Source: Sipunculus nudus (taxonomy: Eukaryota; Annelida; Sipuncula; Golfingiida; Sipunculidae). Taken from it: DNA of 64,000 nt. The stretch covers positions 7,130,001 to 7,194,000 of the forward strand of contig CM049310.1 in assembly GCA_026874595.1 (NCBI GenBank), written 5' to 3'. The notes beneath the pieces were generated by a model. That model saw only the letters and a program-made list of their open reading frames with translations. It was not told the origin of the DNA and did no database searches. The first letter of the stretch is position 1; each line of letters starts with the position of its first letter. A program made the translations under genes and the position numbers. Shown in pieces: positions 10,176 through 18,612 of this stretch.

Positions 10176-11579
10176 TTACACAACACGACTTAAGAAGTCA
10201 GCTGCATTGTTTTTACTACCCTGGATTGATTTATTGTGAAATTTGTAGTTCTGCAAATACATTGCCCATCTCATTACTCTGTCATTGATGAATTTAGCTT
10301 TGTTCAAGTAAGTGAGAGGCTGATGATCTGTTTGCACAACAAAATCAGTTCCTGTGAGATATAACTTGAACTTATTTACACCCCAAACTAATGCAAGGCA
10401 TTCTTTCTCTATAGTTGAGTACTTCTGTTCTCTGTTTGACAATTTTTTGCTAGCATATGATACAGGAAATAACTGTGAATCATATTCTTGCAATAAAATA
10501 GCACCGACTCCTACATCTGAAGCATCTGTCTGCAGAACAAATGGTTTCTTTGGATCAGCTAACCTGAGAATGGGTTTCCTAGCCAAATACTCTTTCAGTG
10601 TACAATATGCCCTCTCTTGAGGCTCATGCCACTCTATTTTATTAGGCTTACCCTTTTTAGTCAAATCCGTAAGAGTAGCTGCTATAGTAGCGAAATTAGG
10701 AATATAGTTCCTGTAATATCCAACCAAGCCAATGAATGATCGGATTTCCTTCTTTGTTTTAGGTCTGACTACTCTGTCAATTTTACATACATTATCATTT
10801 TGAGGACCTACACCATTCAGTTCTATTTGGTGACCTAAAAAGTCTACACTGGTAGTCCCTAACCAACACTTGGTAGGTCTAGCAGTTAAATCAGCATCTC
10901 TCATACGACTAAGTAACTCCCTAAGTACACTGACATGATCTTCCCACGTCTTGGTGTGTACTAACAAGTCATCTACATAACTGTCTACACAATTCATTCC
11001 AACTAACATTTTACGAACTCCTCGGACCAGCGTGGCTCCCGAGTTAACCATACCAAATGGCATCTTTAAAAACTCATATCTTCCATCAGGTGTAACAAAA
11101 GCTGTTTTATGTACATCTTGCTCTGCTACTGGTACTTGCCAATAACCTTTACTCAAGTCAATCTTAGTGAAATACCTATCTTCACTTAATCTGCTGAACA
11201 CATCATCAACTCTGTTTACAGGCTCAGGATCCACTACTGTGATCTTATTCAACTTGCGATAGTCCATACATACTCTATTTGTTCCATCACGCTTACGGAC
11301 CACCACCACTGGTGACGCGTAACATGATGTTGACTCACGGATAATTCCCATCTTTAACATATCATCAATATCCTTTTTCAGAGATTCTCTGATAGCATAA
11401 GGTACGGGGTATGGTTTACACTTAATTGGCTCATCAGATGTTAACTGAACATGATGTTCTACCAAGTTAGTAGTACCAGGTACATCAGTGAACACATCAT
11501 TGTACTCATCTATAACCTGTCTGATTTCTTCTTTCTGATCTGTCCCTATTTCAGCTCCTATATTTACATCATTGACAGA
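10176..11579 (-). CDS. reverse transcriptase-RNase H, copy 2
   Basis: Open frame from just after the amber codon to a stop at 10176. YVDD and all RNase H acidic residues are kept. Private substitutions (DEPIKC, RVCMDYR, RDADLTAR) include the conserved RVCVDYR motif, so this copy may be accumulating neutral change. The RNase H end carries Asn residues (KFHNKS, SKNNAADF) in common with copy 3, where copy 1 has Ile. Confidence 0.9.
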   Translation of the reverse strand, partial: SVNDVNIGAEIGTDQKEEIRQVIDEYNDVFTDVPGTTNLVEHHVQLTSDEPIKCKPYPVPYAIRESLKKDIDDMLKMGIIRESTSCYASPVVVVRKRDGTNRVCMDYRKLNKITVVDPEPVNRVDDVFSRLSEDRYFTKIDLSKGYWQVPVAEQDVHKTAFVTPDGRYEFLKMPFGMVNSGATLVRGVRKMLVGMNCVDSYVDDLLVHTKTWEDHVSVLRELLSRMRDADLTARPTKCWLGTTSVDFLGHQIELNGVGPQNDNVCKIDRVVRPKTKKEIRSFIGLVGYYRNYIPNFATIAATLTDLTKKGKPNKIEWHEPQERAYCTLKEYLARKPILRLADPKKPFVLQTDASDVGVGAILLQEYDSQLFPVSYASKKLSNREQKYSTIEKECLALVWGVNKFKLYLTGTDFVVQTDHQPLTYLNKAKFINDRVMRWAMYLQNYKFHNKSIQGSKNNAADFLSRVV

Positions 11580-12695
11580 CTACTTACCCATATATGTCCC
11601 CAACTCTAACAAGTCCTCATCATCAACCGTATTCTGTCCATCAGTATCAGTGGGTTCTACTACTGTCGCACAGACTACCTCTAACAAGGCTCCGCCACAT
11701 TTTGTGTTAACTTGTTCATTAGTCTGCTTTGACTCAGGTGCTGCTCGGGCCACATATTTCCTTAACAGATTAATGTGATAGATCTTTCCCTTCCCATTAA
11801 CCTTAACCCTGTAATCATTTCTACCAATTATGCCCTCTACCTGGTAAGGTCCCTTCCACTGCATCAACAACTTGTTGTGGTCTGTAGGAAGTAACACGAG
11901 CACCTGATCTCCAACCTGCAGTTTCCTAATTTTGGCCTTGTTATCATAGTAACCCTTGTAACGAGTCTGAGCTTTAGATAATTCAGCTTGGGCCATCTCC
12001 AAGGTTTGTTCCAACCGGTCTCTTAATTCAAAAACATATTGATAGCTATTTTGTATTTCAGGGGTTTCTACTTCCTTGGTCCACAACTCTTTAAGAATCT
12101 GCATGGGTCCTCTGACTGTGCGCCCATACAATAATTCAAATGGTGAGAAACCAGTAGATTCCTGTGGTACCTCTCGGTACGCAAACAACAGAGCATTGAG
12201 ATATCTATGCCACTGTCGAGGTTGTTCTTCACACAACCTCCTTAACATTTTTTTAAGAGTTCCATTAAATCTCTCTACAAGTCCATTACATATGGGGTGA
12301 TACGGACTTGAGGTTAGCCTCTTGATGCTTAATAACCGAGACACCTCTTGCATACACTGTGAAATAAACTGAGTGCCCTGATCACTCAGTATCTCTTCTG
12401 GGATACCAATCCTACTATAGATATCTACAAGAGCTTCAGCCACCGTTTCTGCCTGAATGTTCTTCAATGCTACAGCCTCAGGGTAACGGGTGGCATAATC
12501 CACTAAGGTCAAAATGTATTGATGTCCCTGCTCACTAGGTGGCGTAATAGGCCCGATGATATCTACTGCACATCGTTTAAAGGGCATGTCTATAAGAGGC
12601 ATCTTTTCTAATGGAGCACGAGGAACAGAACCTTTATTAGCCGTTTTCTGGCATCTGTCGCATGATGCACAAAACCTCGCAACATCACGACTCAT
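11580..12695 (-). CDS. integrase with GPY/F module, copy 2 (371 aa)
   Basis: DDE triad, CxxC pair and GPY/F module are all intact. It shares with copy 3 a Thr in place of Ala near the C-terminus (VVCATVVEP against VVCAAVVEP in copy 1). It ends at the same amber codon (11580-11582), with RT continuing in the same frame. Confidence 0.9.
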   Translation of the reverse strand: MSRDVARFCASCDRCQKTANKGSVPRAPLEKMPLIDMPFKRCAVDIIGPITPPSEQGHQYILTLVDYATRYPEAVALKNIQAETVAEALVDIYSRIGIPEEILSDQGTQFISQCMQEVSRLLSIKRLTSSPYHPICNGLVERFNGTLKKMLRRLCEEQPRQWHRYLNALLFAYREVPQESTGFSPFELLYGRTVRGPMQILKELWTKEVETPEIQNSYQYVFELRDRLEQTLEMAQAELSKAQTRYKGYYDNKAKIRKLQVGDQVLVLLPTDHNKLLMQWKGPYQVEGIIGRNDYRVKVNGKGKIYHINLLRKYVARAAPESKQTNEQVNTKCGGALLEVVCATVVEPTDTDGQNTVDDEDLLELGTYMGK

Positions 12696-12723
12696 TCCTG
12701 GCCAATAAAAATTTGACCGAATT

Positions 12724-14709
12724 CTATTGGTGGTTTTTTTTCACGCCCATATGACTACTCATTATGGAGTCATGAGCAATCTCCATGACACCTTGACGGA
12801 GGGGTTCAGGTACTACAATCTGCTTCATGATTTTCTCTGCTGGGTCTGACTTATCTGTATACAGACGATACAGTACCCCTGATTTTATAGCAAATGATAC
12901 ATTTTGATCCTGATCCTGTTTCTGGCTAGCACTGTCTCTATATTTCTGCAAACTCTGGTCAGCTTGTTGGAGCTCAATAAGCCTATCTCTGCTAACTTGC
13001 TCTCCTTTTACACCCTCAAATACTGCTAATGGCTTTAGCTGTTTATATTGCTTATCTTGGGCCCTAGTAGTTACAGCACTGACATGCCATTCAGGGTCTG
13101 GAACCTCACGGACTCCCTCAATGTTTCCAACAATCAAATCAAACATGGGATTATCTTCACAAATAGCTTCTACGCTACCAACATAATATGGTGTGTCTAT
13201 TTCTATCCTAGCCATACGATGTATACTCACACGTCGATTAAAACCAATAACACGTGTCATCCGATCTAACAACTGATCACTACCTACCAGATCAGTCTTC
13301 ACAATAACACCATCACACCCAGTGTCTCTCATCATAATTACATCATTTTCTCCCACTTTACCCTGAGCAACTGGCAGTCGCCCTTCAAATCGTGCCATGT
13401 CCTGAGTACCAGCACTATGTATACATTGGTCTACTTGAAGGCTTGACTGAGCTTCTACATCATTGACTAAGTCAATCTCCCTTTCTGCACCAATATAAGC
13501 AACACTAGCTGCTGTCGGCTCCTTGTCAATCACAGCCTGGTTCACTCTATGGCTTACCTGACTTCGGTCATTCTTACTATCTCTCAAAGGAAGATTCCTA
13601 CAATCACGTGCCAAATGGCCAGGCTTCCCACACTTATAACAACGAGCCCCTTGATCCTTCAGTTTACAATCAGATGCTTTGTGACCAGCTTTCTTACATA
13701 TGTAACATTGTAACTGACTATCCGACTGTGTCTGGCCACTTGGTGGGTTGCGGTTCACACCGGGCTTAACATGCTGCTGTCTATTTGCCAACTGTCTACG
13801 TCTAGCCACTAAGAAGTGATCTGCCAGCTCCGCTAGTTCTGATAAAGTACCAGGGGCTTCCTGACGCAGGTGTACAGCTAGATCACTGGGACAAGAGTTA
13901 ATGAACTGCTCTTTTACTATCAAATCACAGATTCCCTCAAACGTACCCTCTGTATGAGATAACTCTACCCACCTATCTAAATAACCCTGCAGTCTCACAA
14001 TAAATTGACCCGGACTTTCTGAGTCCTCTGGCTTACACTCTCTAAACTTAATCCTGAAACCATCTTCTGTGTACCCATATCTATTTAACAAGGCTGTCTT
14101 TACAACATTGTAATCTAAACATTGATTATCAGACAAACGACAATAACAGTCCAAAGCCTTGCCTGTCAGAAGAGCTGATAGACGAGTTGACCAGGAATCT
14201 CTTTTCCATTTGGCTTGTTCGGCAAATCTTTCGAACCTCATCAAGTAGCTGTCTAGGTCATCTCGCTCAGTGAATCTGGGTAATTCAGGGCAGCGAACAT
14301 CTGCTGTCATTACAGGAGTCTGGGGCTGAGCAGTCCTCTCTTGAAGCTGGAGTCGTCTTTCCAACATGAGGAGTTCATGTTGTCTCTCTCTCTCTCTTTC
14401 TTCTCTTGCTGCTTGTTCACTTTCAATTTCTCTCTGTCTCTCTCTTTCGTCAATTTTCCTCTGTCTCTCTCTCTCTTCTATTTCCCTCTGTCTCTCTCTC
14501 TCTTCTATTTCCCTCTGTGTCTCTCTCTCATCTCTGGCTGCTTGTTCCTTCTCTCTCTGTCTCTCTGCCTCCTCTCTTTCTCTTTCTCTCTCCCTTTGTC
14601 TTTCCTCTCTGTCGGCAGCCTGCTGTTCCCTTACAAACTCTTGCAAGGCAGGTCCTTCATAACCCAACTCTTGACCAACTTTAATCAACTGCTGGACTGT
14701 AGATGCCAT
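12724..14709 (-). CDS. Gag-protease polyprotein, copy 2 (661 aa)
   Basis: Same architecture as copy 3: Glu/Arg-rich coil, SCAN-like region, two CCHC knuckles, DTG protease, two integrase-finger His. It starts at the ATG at 14709 and ends 22 nt past the start of an eight-A run at a TAG. Eight As put the downstream integrase frame one base out. The CT repeat encoding the coil is in frame (seven CT units at its 5'-most plus-strand run), so gag and protease are intact. It shares RKID in the coil and MSSHMG in the finger with copy 3 against REID and MSGHMG in copy 1. One private change (Pro to Ser) lies near 13110. Confidence 0.9.
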   Translation of the reverse strand: MASTVQQLIKVGQELGYEGPALQEFVREQQAADREERQREREREREEAERQREKEQAARDERETQREIEERERQREIEERERQRKIDERERQREIESEQAAREERERERQHELLMLERRLQLQERTAQPQTPVMTADVRCPELPRFTERDDLDSYLMRFERFAEQAKWKRDSWSTRLSALLTGKALDCYCRLSDNQCLDYNVVKTALLNRYGYTEDGFRIKFRECKPEDSESPGQFIVRLQGYLDRWVELSHTEGTFEGICDLIVKEQFINSCPSDLAVHLRQEAPGTLSELAELADHFLVARRRQLANRQQHVKPGVNRNPPSGQTQSDSQLQCYICKKAGHKASDCKLKDQGARCYKCGKPGHLARDCRNLPLRDSKNDRSQVSHRVNQAVIDKEPTAASVAYIGAEREIDLVNDVEAQSSLQVDQCIHSAGTQDMARFEGRLPVAQGKVGENDVIMMRDTGCDGVIVKTDLVGSDQLLDRMTRVIGFNRRVSIHRMARIEIDTPYYVGSVEAICEDNPMFDLIVGNIEGVREVPDPEWHVSAVTTRAQDKQYKQLKPLAVFEGVKGEQVSRDRLIELQQADQSLQKYRDSASQKQDQDQNVSFAIKSGVLYRLYTDKSDPAEKIMKQIVVPEPLRQGVMEIAHDSIMSSHMGVKKNHQ

Positions 14710-14853
14710 GTTGTTACAGCACAGTCGATCTCACTGCTATCAGAATTATACCGACTTCTGGCAGTAGTACTTCTGGATTTTACGTATCTTGCCGATTATC
14801 GCCCAATCCACACTTCGATCTGTTGAATTTCCACTCTATTTCTTCAGCTGTCT

Positions 14854-14871
14854 ATCCCGGACGAGCCCCCA
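14854..14871 (-). promoter_or_regulatory. primer binding site, tRNA-Pro type (copy 2)
   Basis: Same 18 nt and same 8-nt spacer to LTR3 as in copy 3. Confidence 0.88.
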
Positions 14872-14879
14872 CTTATATA

Positions 14880-15688
14880 TGTCACACCACACACTCAGCG
14901 GACATATATTCCCGAGTTCTTTCACACAGAAAAGTCCAATATACCACTCGTTGTCTGAACTGAAGAACACGGTTTATTCCGGTAACATCCAACAATCGGC
15001 CACCGTCGTCGTTGACTGGCTCCAATCTCACAATAACGTCTTCAACAAATACCAATCACGTATATCTTCTAACGCCCTGATCGGCTGCACCTATGTATAT
15101 TCTCTCCAGGACTAATACTGTCCTCGCGGAATTTGTAACACACCCCGCTCGGTGTTCAACTAATCTGTCGTTGACATAAAACGACCTGTCACTAGTCGAC
15201 TGTAACTTCCAAATTCATTCACTTCCCCTCCCGGCCTTGGCACCGCCCTATTTATACCTGGGTAACCGAAACTTCTAGAAGTCTCTAGAACAATCAAGTC
15301 GTTTCTGGTCAAGACTAGCACCTACGGGATTTTCTAGAATTTACCTATTGGAAAATACACATTACCTGAATTCTCTAGAACCTTCTGTCATCTAATTATA
15401 ATATATCATGGTACAGTAAGTCCATTTACTTACATAATAAATAAAATACTATGGAACAATTCCCCAGCGTCGTCAGCACGGATGTAAACAAACATGATGA
15501 CAACAACAGCTGACAACTTTACCAAATATTATTAGCTCTGTCTCTCTAACTACACTTTGTGATCTGATATTTCATTTTAATATAAACTGACCTTTTAATG
15601 CACTGCAGAAATTATGTTTTCCCTAACTTATTTCATTATTTATGACATTCCATTTGACATACACTAGGCGGGTAGTACATTTGTGTCA
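14880..15688 (-). repeat. LTR3, 809 bp (inner)
   Basis: Shared by copies 2 and 3. It looks the same as LTR2 at every variable position I compared, consistent with a recent duplication of one LTR-plus-internal unit. TATA is at 15248-15256 (minus). Confidence 0.92.
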
Positions 15689-16092
15689 CACGCCCCCCTT
15701 TAAGAAAATCTCTGAAAGATATTTTTCCAATACCTAACAACAACACAAATGTGTACTATTACCATATCAAATGCATCATCATGTAAATCCCAAGTTTCCA
15801 TTTAGTACATTGATGACTTTGTACACAGTATTACATTGCTTACATGTGTGTCCATATATTGGTTCTACTATTTGCAACTAATCAACACATGCATAACATT
15901 ACACCCTCATCATAGTATTTGAACATCATTGAACATATATACAATAATGCAAACTCCTTTAAAGCACACCATATTTTATTCTACAATACAACCTTCAAGC
16001 TATTTCAACATAACATTATATTATGTACATTCATATCATCATTCATATTTACATGGTTTACCCTTTATTTTCCTATCTGTTTCAGATCTATT

Positions 16093-17496
16093 TTACACAA
16101 CACGACTTAAGAAGTCAGCTGCATTGTTTTTACTACCCTGGATTGATTTATTGTGAAATTTGTAGTTCTGCAAATACATTGCCCATCTCATTACTCTGTC
16201 ATTGATGAATTTAGCTTTGTTCAAGTAAGTGAGAGGCTGATGATCTGTTTGCACAACAAAATCAGTTCCTGTGAGATATAACTTGAACTTATTTACACCC
16301 CAAACTAATGCAAGGCATTCTTTCTCTATAGTTGAGTACTTCTGTTCTCTGTTTGACAATTTTTTGCTAGCATATGATACAGGAAATAACTGTGAATCAT
16401 ATTCTTGCAATAAAATAGCACCGACTCCTACATCTGAAGCATCTGTCTGCAGAACAAATGGTTTCTTTGGATCAGCTAACCTGAGAATGGGTTTCCTAGC
16501 CAAATACTCTTTCAGTGTACAATATGCCCTCTCTTGAGGCTCATGCCACTCTATTTTATTAGGCTTACCCTTTTTAGTCAAATCCGTAAGAGTAGCTGCT
16601 ATAGTAGCGAAATTAGGAATATAGTTCCTGTAATATCCAACCAAGCCAATGAATGATCGGATTTCCTTCTTTGTTTTAGGTCTGACTACTCTGTCAATTT
16701 TACATACATTATCATTTTGAGGACCTACACCATTCAGTTCTATTTGGTGACCTAAAAAGTCTACACTGGTAGTCCCTAACCAACACTTGGTAGGTCTAGC
16801 AGTTAAACCAGCATCTCTCATACGACTAAGTAACTCCCTAAGTACACTGACATGATCTTCCCACGTCTTGGTGTGTACTAACAAGTCATCTACATAACTG
16901 TCTACACAATTCGTTCCAACTAACATTTTACGAACTCCTCGGACCAGCGTGGCTCCCGAGTTAACCATACCAAATGGCATCTTTAAAAACTCATATCTTC
17001 CATCAGGTGTAACAAAAGCTGTTTTATGTACATCTTGCTCTGCTACTGGTACTTGCCAATAACCTTTACTCAAGTCAATCTTAGTGAAATACCTATCTTC
17101 ACTTAATCTGCTGAACACATCATCAACTCTGTTTACAGGCTCAGGATCCACTACTGTGATCTTATTCAACTTGCGATAGTCCACACATACTCTATTTGTT
17201 CCATCACGCTTACGGACCACCACCACTGGTGACGCGTAACATGATGTTGACTCACGGATAATTCCCATCTTTAACATATCATCAATATCCTTTTTCAGAG
17301 ATTCTCTGATAGCATAAGGTACGGGGTATGGTTTACACTTAACTGGCTCATCAGATGTTATCTGAACATGATGTTCTACCAAGTTAGTAGTACCAGGTAC
17401 ATCAGTGAACACATCATTGTACTCATCTATAACCTGTCTGATTTCTTCTTTCTGATCTGTCCCTATTTCAGCTCCTATATTTACATCATTGACAGA
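16093..17496 (-). CDS. reverse transcriptase-RNase H, copy 3
   Basis: Copies the element RNA into DNA. The open frame starts straight after the amber codon at 17497-17499. Counting from the VFTDVPG motif, whose GTG codon is at 17412, the RT has catalytic D113 (KIDLSKGYW) and the YVDD box at 173-176, then FLGH at 220 and the Gypsy-type connection (GYYRNYIPNF). RNase H residues follow: D324, E363, D390 and D433. All catalytic residues are present. No ATG lies near the RT start, so expression needs readthrough, a fused transcript or processing. Private changes here include Met to Thr in LVGTNCV. Confidence 0.92.
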   Translation of the reverse strand, partial: SVNDVNIGAEIGTDQKEEIRQVIDEYNDVFTDVPGTTNLVEHHVQITSDEPVKCKPYPVPYAIRESLKKDIDDMLKMGIIRESTSCYASPVVVVRKRDGTNRVCVDYRKLNKITVVDPEPVNRVDDVFSRLSEDRYFTKIDLSKGYWQVPVAEQDVHKTAFVTPDGRYEFLKMPFGMVNSGATLVRGVRKMLVGTNCVDSYVDDLLVHTKTWEDHVSVLRELLSRMRDAGLTARPTKCWLGTTSVDFLGHQIELNGVGPQNDNVCKIDRVVRPKTKKEIRSFIGLVGYYRNYIPNFATIAATLTDLTKKGKPNKIEWHEPQERAYCTLKEYLARKPILRLADPKKPFVLQTDASDVGVGAILLQEYDSQLFPVSYASKKLSNREQKYSTIEKECLALVWGVNKFKLYLTGTDFVVQTDHQPLTYLNKAKFINDRVMRWAMYLQNYKFHNKSIQGSKNNAADFLSRVV

Positions 17497-18612
17497 CTAC
17501 TTACCCATATATGTCCCCAACTCTAACAAGTCCTCATCATCAACCGTATTCTGTCCATCAGTATCAGTGGGTTCTACTACTGTCGCACAGACTACCTCTA
17601 ACAAGGCTCCGCCACATTTTGTGTTAACTTGTTCATTAGTCTGCTTTGACTCAGGTGCTGCTCGGGCCACATATTTTCTTAACAGATTAATGTGATAGAT
17701 CTTTCCCTTCCCATTAACCTTAACCCTGTAATCATTTCTACCAATTATGCCCTCTACCTGGTAAGGTCCCTTCCACTGCATCAACAACTTGTTGTGGTCT
17801 GTAGGAAGTAACACGAGCACCTGATCTCCAACCTGCAGTTTCCTAATTTTGGCCTTGTTATCATAGTAACCCTTGTAACGAGTCTGAGCTTTAGATAATT
17901 CAGCTTGGGCCATCTCCAAGGTTTGTTCCAACCGGTCTCTTAATTCAAAAACATATTGATAGCTATTTTGTATTTCAGGGGTTTCTACTTCCTTGGTCCA
18001 CAACTCTTTAAGAATCTGCATGGGTCCTCTGACTGTGCGCCCATACAATAATTCAAATGGTGAGAAACCAGTAGATTCCTGTGGTACCTCTCGGTACGCA
18101 AACAACAGAGCATTGAGATATCTATGCCACTGTCGAGGTTGTTCTTCACACAACCTCCTTAACATTTTTTTAAGAGTTCCATTAAATCTCTCTACAAGTC
18201 CATTACATATGGGGTGATACGGACTTGAGGTTAGCCTCTTGATGCTTAATAACCGAGACACCTCTTGCATACACTGTGAAATAAACTGAGTGCCCTGATC
18301 ACTCAGTATCTCTTCTGGGATACCAATCCTACTATAGATATCTACAAGAGCTTCAGCCACCGTTTCTGCCTGAATGTTCTTCAATGCTACAGCCTCAGGG
18401 TAACGGGTGGCATAATCCACTAAGGTCAAAATGTATTGATGTCCCTGCTCACTAGGTGGCGTAATAGGCCCGATGATATCTACTGCACATCGTTTAAAGG
18501 GCATGTCTATAAGAGGCATCTTTTCTAATGGAGCACGAGGAACAGAACCTTTATTAGCCGTTTTCTGGCATCTGTCGCATGATGCACAAAACCTCGCAAC
18601 ATCACGACTCAT
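17497..18612 (-). CDS. integrase with GPY/F module, copy 3 (371 aa)
   Basis: Inserts the element's DNA into the host genome. The C-x2-C half of the zinc finger is at C12/C15 (C9 also present). The DDE catalytic triad is D45, D105, E141, with 35 residues between the last two as in the D,D(35)E class. A GPY/F module (WKGPYQVEGI...YRV) lies around 270-300. The frame is also open upstream of the ATG back to the A-run, and encodes the F-Y-W-P-G motif normally found between the His and Cys pairs. The ATG is therefore an artefact of the broken frame and not a true start. It ends at an amber codon (17497-17499), beyond which the same frame continues into RT. Confidence 0.9.
   Translation of the reverse strand: MSRDVARFCASCDRCQKTANKGSVPRAPLEKMPLIDMPFKRCAVDIIGPITPPSEQGHQYILTLVDYATRYPEAVALKNIQAETVAEALVDIYSRIGIPEEILSDQGTQFISQCMQEVSRLLSIKRLTSSPYHPICNGLVERFNGTLKKMLRRLCEEQPRQWHRYLNALLFAYREVPQESTGFSPFELLYGRTVRGPMQILKELWTKEVETPEIQNSYQYVFELRDRLEQTLEMAQAELSKAQTRYKGYYDNKAKIRKLQVGDQVLVLLPTDHNKLLMQWKGPYQVEGIIGRNDYRVKVNGKGKIYHINLLRKYVARAAPESKQTNEQVNTKCGGALLEVVCATVVEPTDTDGQNTVDDEDLLELGTYMGK

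Larger units (their letters stand above)
9772..14879 (-). mobile_element. Gmr1-like element, internal region copy 2
   Basis: Middle copy, nearly identical to copy 3. The gag-PR frame is continuous here. Private RT changes include Val to Ile (DEPIKC) and Val to Met (RVCMDYR). The 3' non-coding stretch before the polypurine tract is 9772-10175. Confidence 0.92.
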
